Assembly: GCA_944322255.1 (NCBI GenBank)
Contig: CALUOK010000017.1
Span: 1 to 51,292 of the forward strand
Direction: 5' to 3'
Length of the DNA: 51,292 nucleotides
Source of the DNA: Candidatus Methanomethylophilaceae archaeon
GTDB taxonomy: Archaea; Thermoplasmatota; Thermoplasmata; Methanomassiliicoccales; Methanomethylophilaceae
Below, one piece after another: positions 49,821 through 51,292 of this stretch (within the stretch, counting starts at the first letter, position 1; each line of letters begins with the position of its first letter). Both the position numbers and the translations under genes were made by a program. Below the pieces are notes generated by a model. The model was not told the origin of the DNA. It worked only from the letters and a program-made list of their open reading frames with translations, and made no database searches.

Positions 49821-50562
49821 TTAATCAGTTGTATCTTAACTAATATCTCTGATAAAGCTATCAACTTTATTAATTCTAATCGAACAGTTTTGCTTTAGGT
49901 TCCTCAGAAATAATCCCTATTCTGAGGGTGCTCTTCGAAATGGGAGTTAATCGCAATATTATCCATGATTTTCACATACATGTAATAAATTAAACTGATT
50001 ACTATATTCTATTGATTTTTATTAAGTAGTTGCTCTCTATCGTCGAATCTCTAAGAAGAGCATTATAAATTAAGTCGGTAGCTTTATTTCATTGATTAAT
50101 TTTGAATTATCCTGCATGCACCAAATTTCCTTCAGATTTGGGGCAATTCTATCGAAATTTCGCTTTCTGTAAACATTTTGAAAAGTTTCCGAGCAGATTC
50201 GTTTTTTCGTTGGTTTTCAGGCACTTCTCTGTCCACGACGGTCTCCCGAATATCAACTTAATGAGGCTGGAAATGGGATGAAAACCCATGCAAAACAGGT
50301 ATTTCGTAGCAGGTTTCGTGACAGGTCGAAGAAAGTAGTGAAACGTGGTCAAAAGATCGGAATATCAATAGATTCCAGTTTGCACGCAGTTCTTGCAAAA
50401 TATTCACAACAGATAGATATCCAACTAAAAATAAAGCTGACATCTTAAACAGATTTATTAATTCGTGACAATTCAAACACATCAATATTTCAGTCATCAA
50501 ACAGGATTCTGCTCTATATCTTAGGCAGACAGATATTAATACCTACTATCAATCGCATCTTC
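49821..50562. other. AT-rich gap of about 740 bases without a convincing gene
   Basis: Base composition falls abruptly from the GC-rich flanks to mostly A and T. Two short minus-strand frames (50149-50352, 67 codons; 50258-50500, 80 codons) overlap each other, lack ribosome sites and have no family resemblance. No tRNA, CRISPR or transposon end is seen. The final 30 bases hold the promoter of the next gene. Confidence 0.6.
50533..50541 (+). promoter_or_regulatory. TATA box of the acyltransferase-like gene
   Basis: ATATTAATA is centred 26 bases before the ATG at 50563. Confidence 0.55.
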
Positions 50563-51282
50563 ATGGAGATTCCGCGCAGCATCTGCCGTGAAGATGCTCT
50601 CGCACCCGAGAACACCATGGTCCTCAGATTCATCCTGATCCTGGCCATATTCATCTTCCATGCTGGGATCCACATGGGTTTCGTCACCCCGGACCTCGGA
50701 CACGTCTGCGTCTCGGTGTTCTTCTTCCTCTCCGGGTACGGACTGGAGTACAGCCTCGACAACAAGCCCGGATATGCAGGGAGCTTCCTGCATCGCAGGG
50801 TCCTCGGGCTGATGATCCAATATTGGATGATCATGACCGCGCTGGCGCTATCTGTGTTCCTCATCCATCAGTCATGGAATCAGTTCCTGTTCGAGTTCAC
50901 AGACACCTTCGGCGTTCCGCTGTGGTACATCACCGAGCTCGTGGCCTTCTACATCGTGTTCTACATCTCCACATGCATCACCGATCGTCGCAAGGCCCTG
51001 GTCTTCCAGACCGCGGGCACCCTGTTCGTGATGTTCGTGCTCTGGTACCATTTCAACGACGACCTCTACTACAGGTCCAGCATGTGCTTCGTGCTGGGCG
51101 CCGCTTGGTATCTCTTCAGGGATTCGATAGGCAGGGTCATCAGAGGCTGGGTGCCTGCGCTCGTTCTCCTTGTCATGATTCCCCTGCTTCTCCAGAACGG
51201 CCGTTCCCCCTGGGTCTGTTCCAAGTACAGACTTCGTGAACAGCGAGAATACAGCGAAATGAAAGAAGATAAAGATGACTGA
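50563..51282 (+). CDS. Acyltransferase-3-like membrane protein, probably truncated
   Basis: A 239-residue membrane protein with about six hydrophobic segments. FHAGIHMGF near residue 33 and VFFFLSGYGLEYSL followed by FLHRR fit the acyltransferase-3 family, which O-acetylates surface sugars. Family members usually have ten helices and 330 or more residues. After residue 210 the hydrophobic pattern breaks off and a charged, Lys/Glu-rich tail (REQREYSEMKEDKDD) follows, with A-rich bases unlike the rest. A frameshift, an insertion junction or a true deletion would explain this. Confidence 0.7.
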   Translation: MEIPRSICREDALAPENTMVLRFILILAIFIFHAGIHMGFVTPDLGHVCVSVFFFLSGYGLEYSLDNKPGYAGSFLHRRVLGLMIQYWMIMTALALSVFLIHQSWNQFLFEFTDTFGVPLWYITELVAFYIVFYISTCITDRRKALVFQTAGTLFVMFVLWYHFNDDLYYRSSMCFVLGAAWYLFRDSIGRVIRGWVPALVLLVMIPLLLQNGRSPWVCSKYRLREQREYSEMKEDKDD

Positions 51283-51292
51283 ATGAAGGACA

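Noticed and set aside
46100-50100. AAGTC...AGCTTTA-like strings at about 46112, 49855 and 50070 as a dispersed element
   Set aside because: Only short AT-rich cores agree and spacing and flanks differ.
50149-50500. Two short minus-strand genes in the AT-rich gap
   Set aside because: They overlap each other, lack ribosome sites and TATA-like spacing, and their translations look random.

Overview
The window looks archaeal and most probably comes from a GC-rich Methanomassiliicoccales-type methanogen (inference). Three lines of evidence point there. (1) Many genes have an AT-rich TATA-like box about 24-31 nt before the chosen start codon, often with no ribosome site between them, as in leaderless archaeal transcription. 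(2) There is an XPD-type Fe-S helicase, an iron-sulfur flavoprotein of the methanogen type and a tRNA-Ser with its own TATA box. (3) Of about 46 genes or gene remnants read here, all end in TGA except one in TAA, and none ends in TAG, which would suit an organism that reads TAG as pyrrolysine. No methanogenesis, ribosomal or pyrrolysine gene lies in the window, so the assignment rests on style rather than on a marker.

Layout. 1-4.7 kb: a tightly packed operon of a circularly permuted ATP-grasp protein (5' end outside the window), an alpha-E protein, a transglutaminase-like protein and two M14-family deacylase-like proteins, the second lacking the first zinc-binding His. 4.7-5.2 kb: a 13-bp inverted repeat and tRNA-Ser(UGA) with encoded CCA. 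5.2-10.2 kb: a TDT-family transporter, a dat-ddc operon predicted to make 1,3-diaminopropane, and a BASS-family transporter. 10.3-18.2 kb: XPD-like helicase, iron-sulfur flavoprotein, cytoplasmic trypsin-like protease, a DUF6506-like protein, a Upf1-like SF1 helicase and a pair of coiled-coil proteins. 18.3-25.8 kb: three Sel1-repeat proteins, the last at the end of an operon with a pyridoxal-kinase/GNAT fusion, a YgiQ radical SAM enzyme, a zinc peptidase and an ACT protein; then a nitroreductase. 26-29.9 kb: an MscS channel, an AAA-DUF4143 ATPase and a TetR regulator, the last two separated by four near-identical 17-bp sites spaced exactly 32 bp apart.

29.9-49.8 kb is an accessory island of repeat-rich proteins: three ankyrin proteins, TPR-like proteins, a DUF1266 protein, a 1248-residue protein with an FGE/SUMF1-like N-terminus, a DUF4261 protein paralogous to its C-terminus, a remnant of an AlbA_2/HATPase_c_4-type gene, a membrane-anchored three-repeat acidic protein, a zinc-ribbon/membrane/transglutaminase protein and a coiled-coil protein whose ends are copies of each other. 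In bacteria, ankyrin, Sel1, DUF1266 and DUF4261 proteins commonly gather in immunity-like or secretion-associated arrays. No toxin or secretion gene is visible here, so the island's job is open.

49.8-50.6 kb is an AT-rich gap without a convincing gene, followed by an acyltransferase-3-like membrane protein that appears cut short at the window's end.
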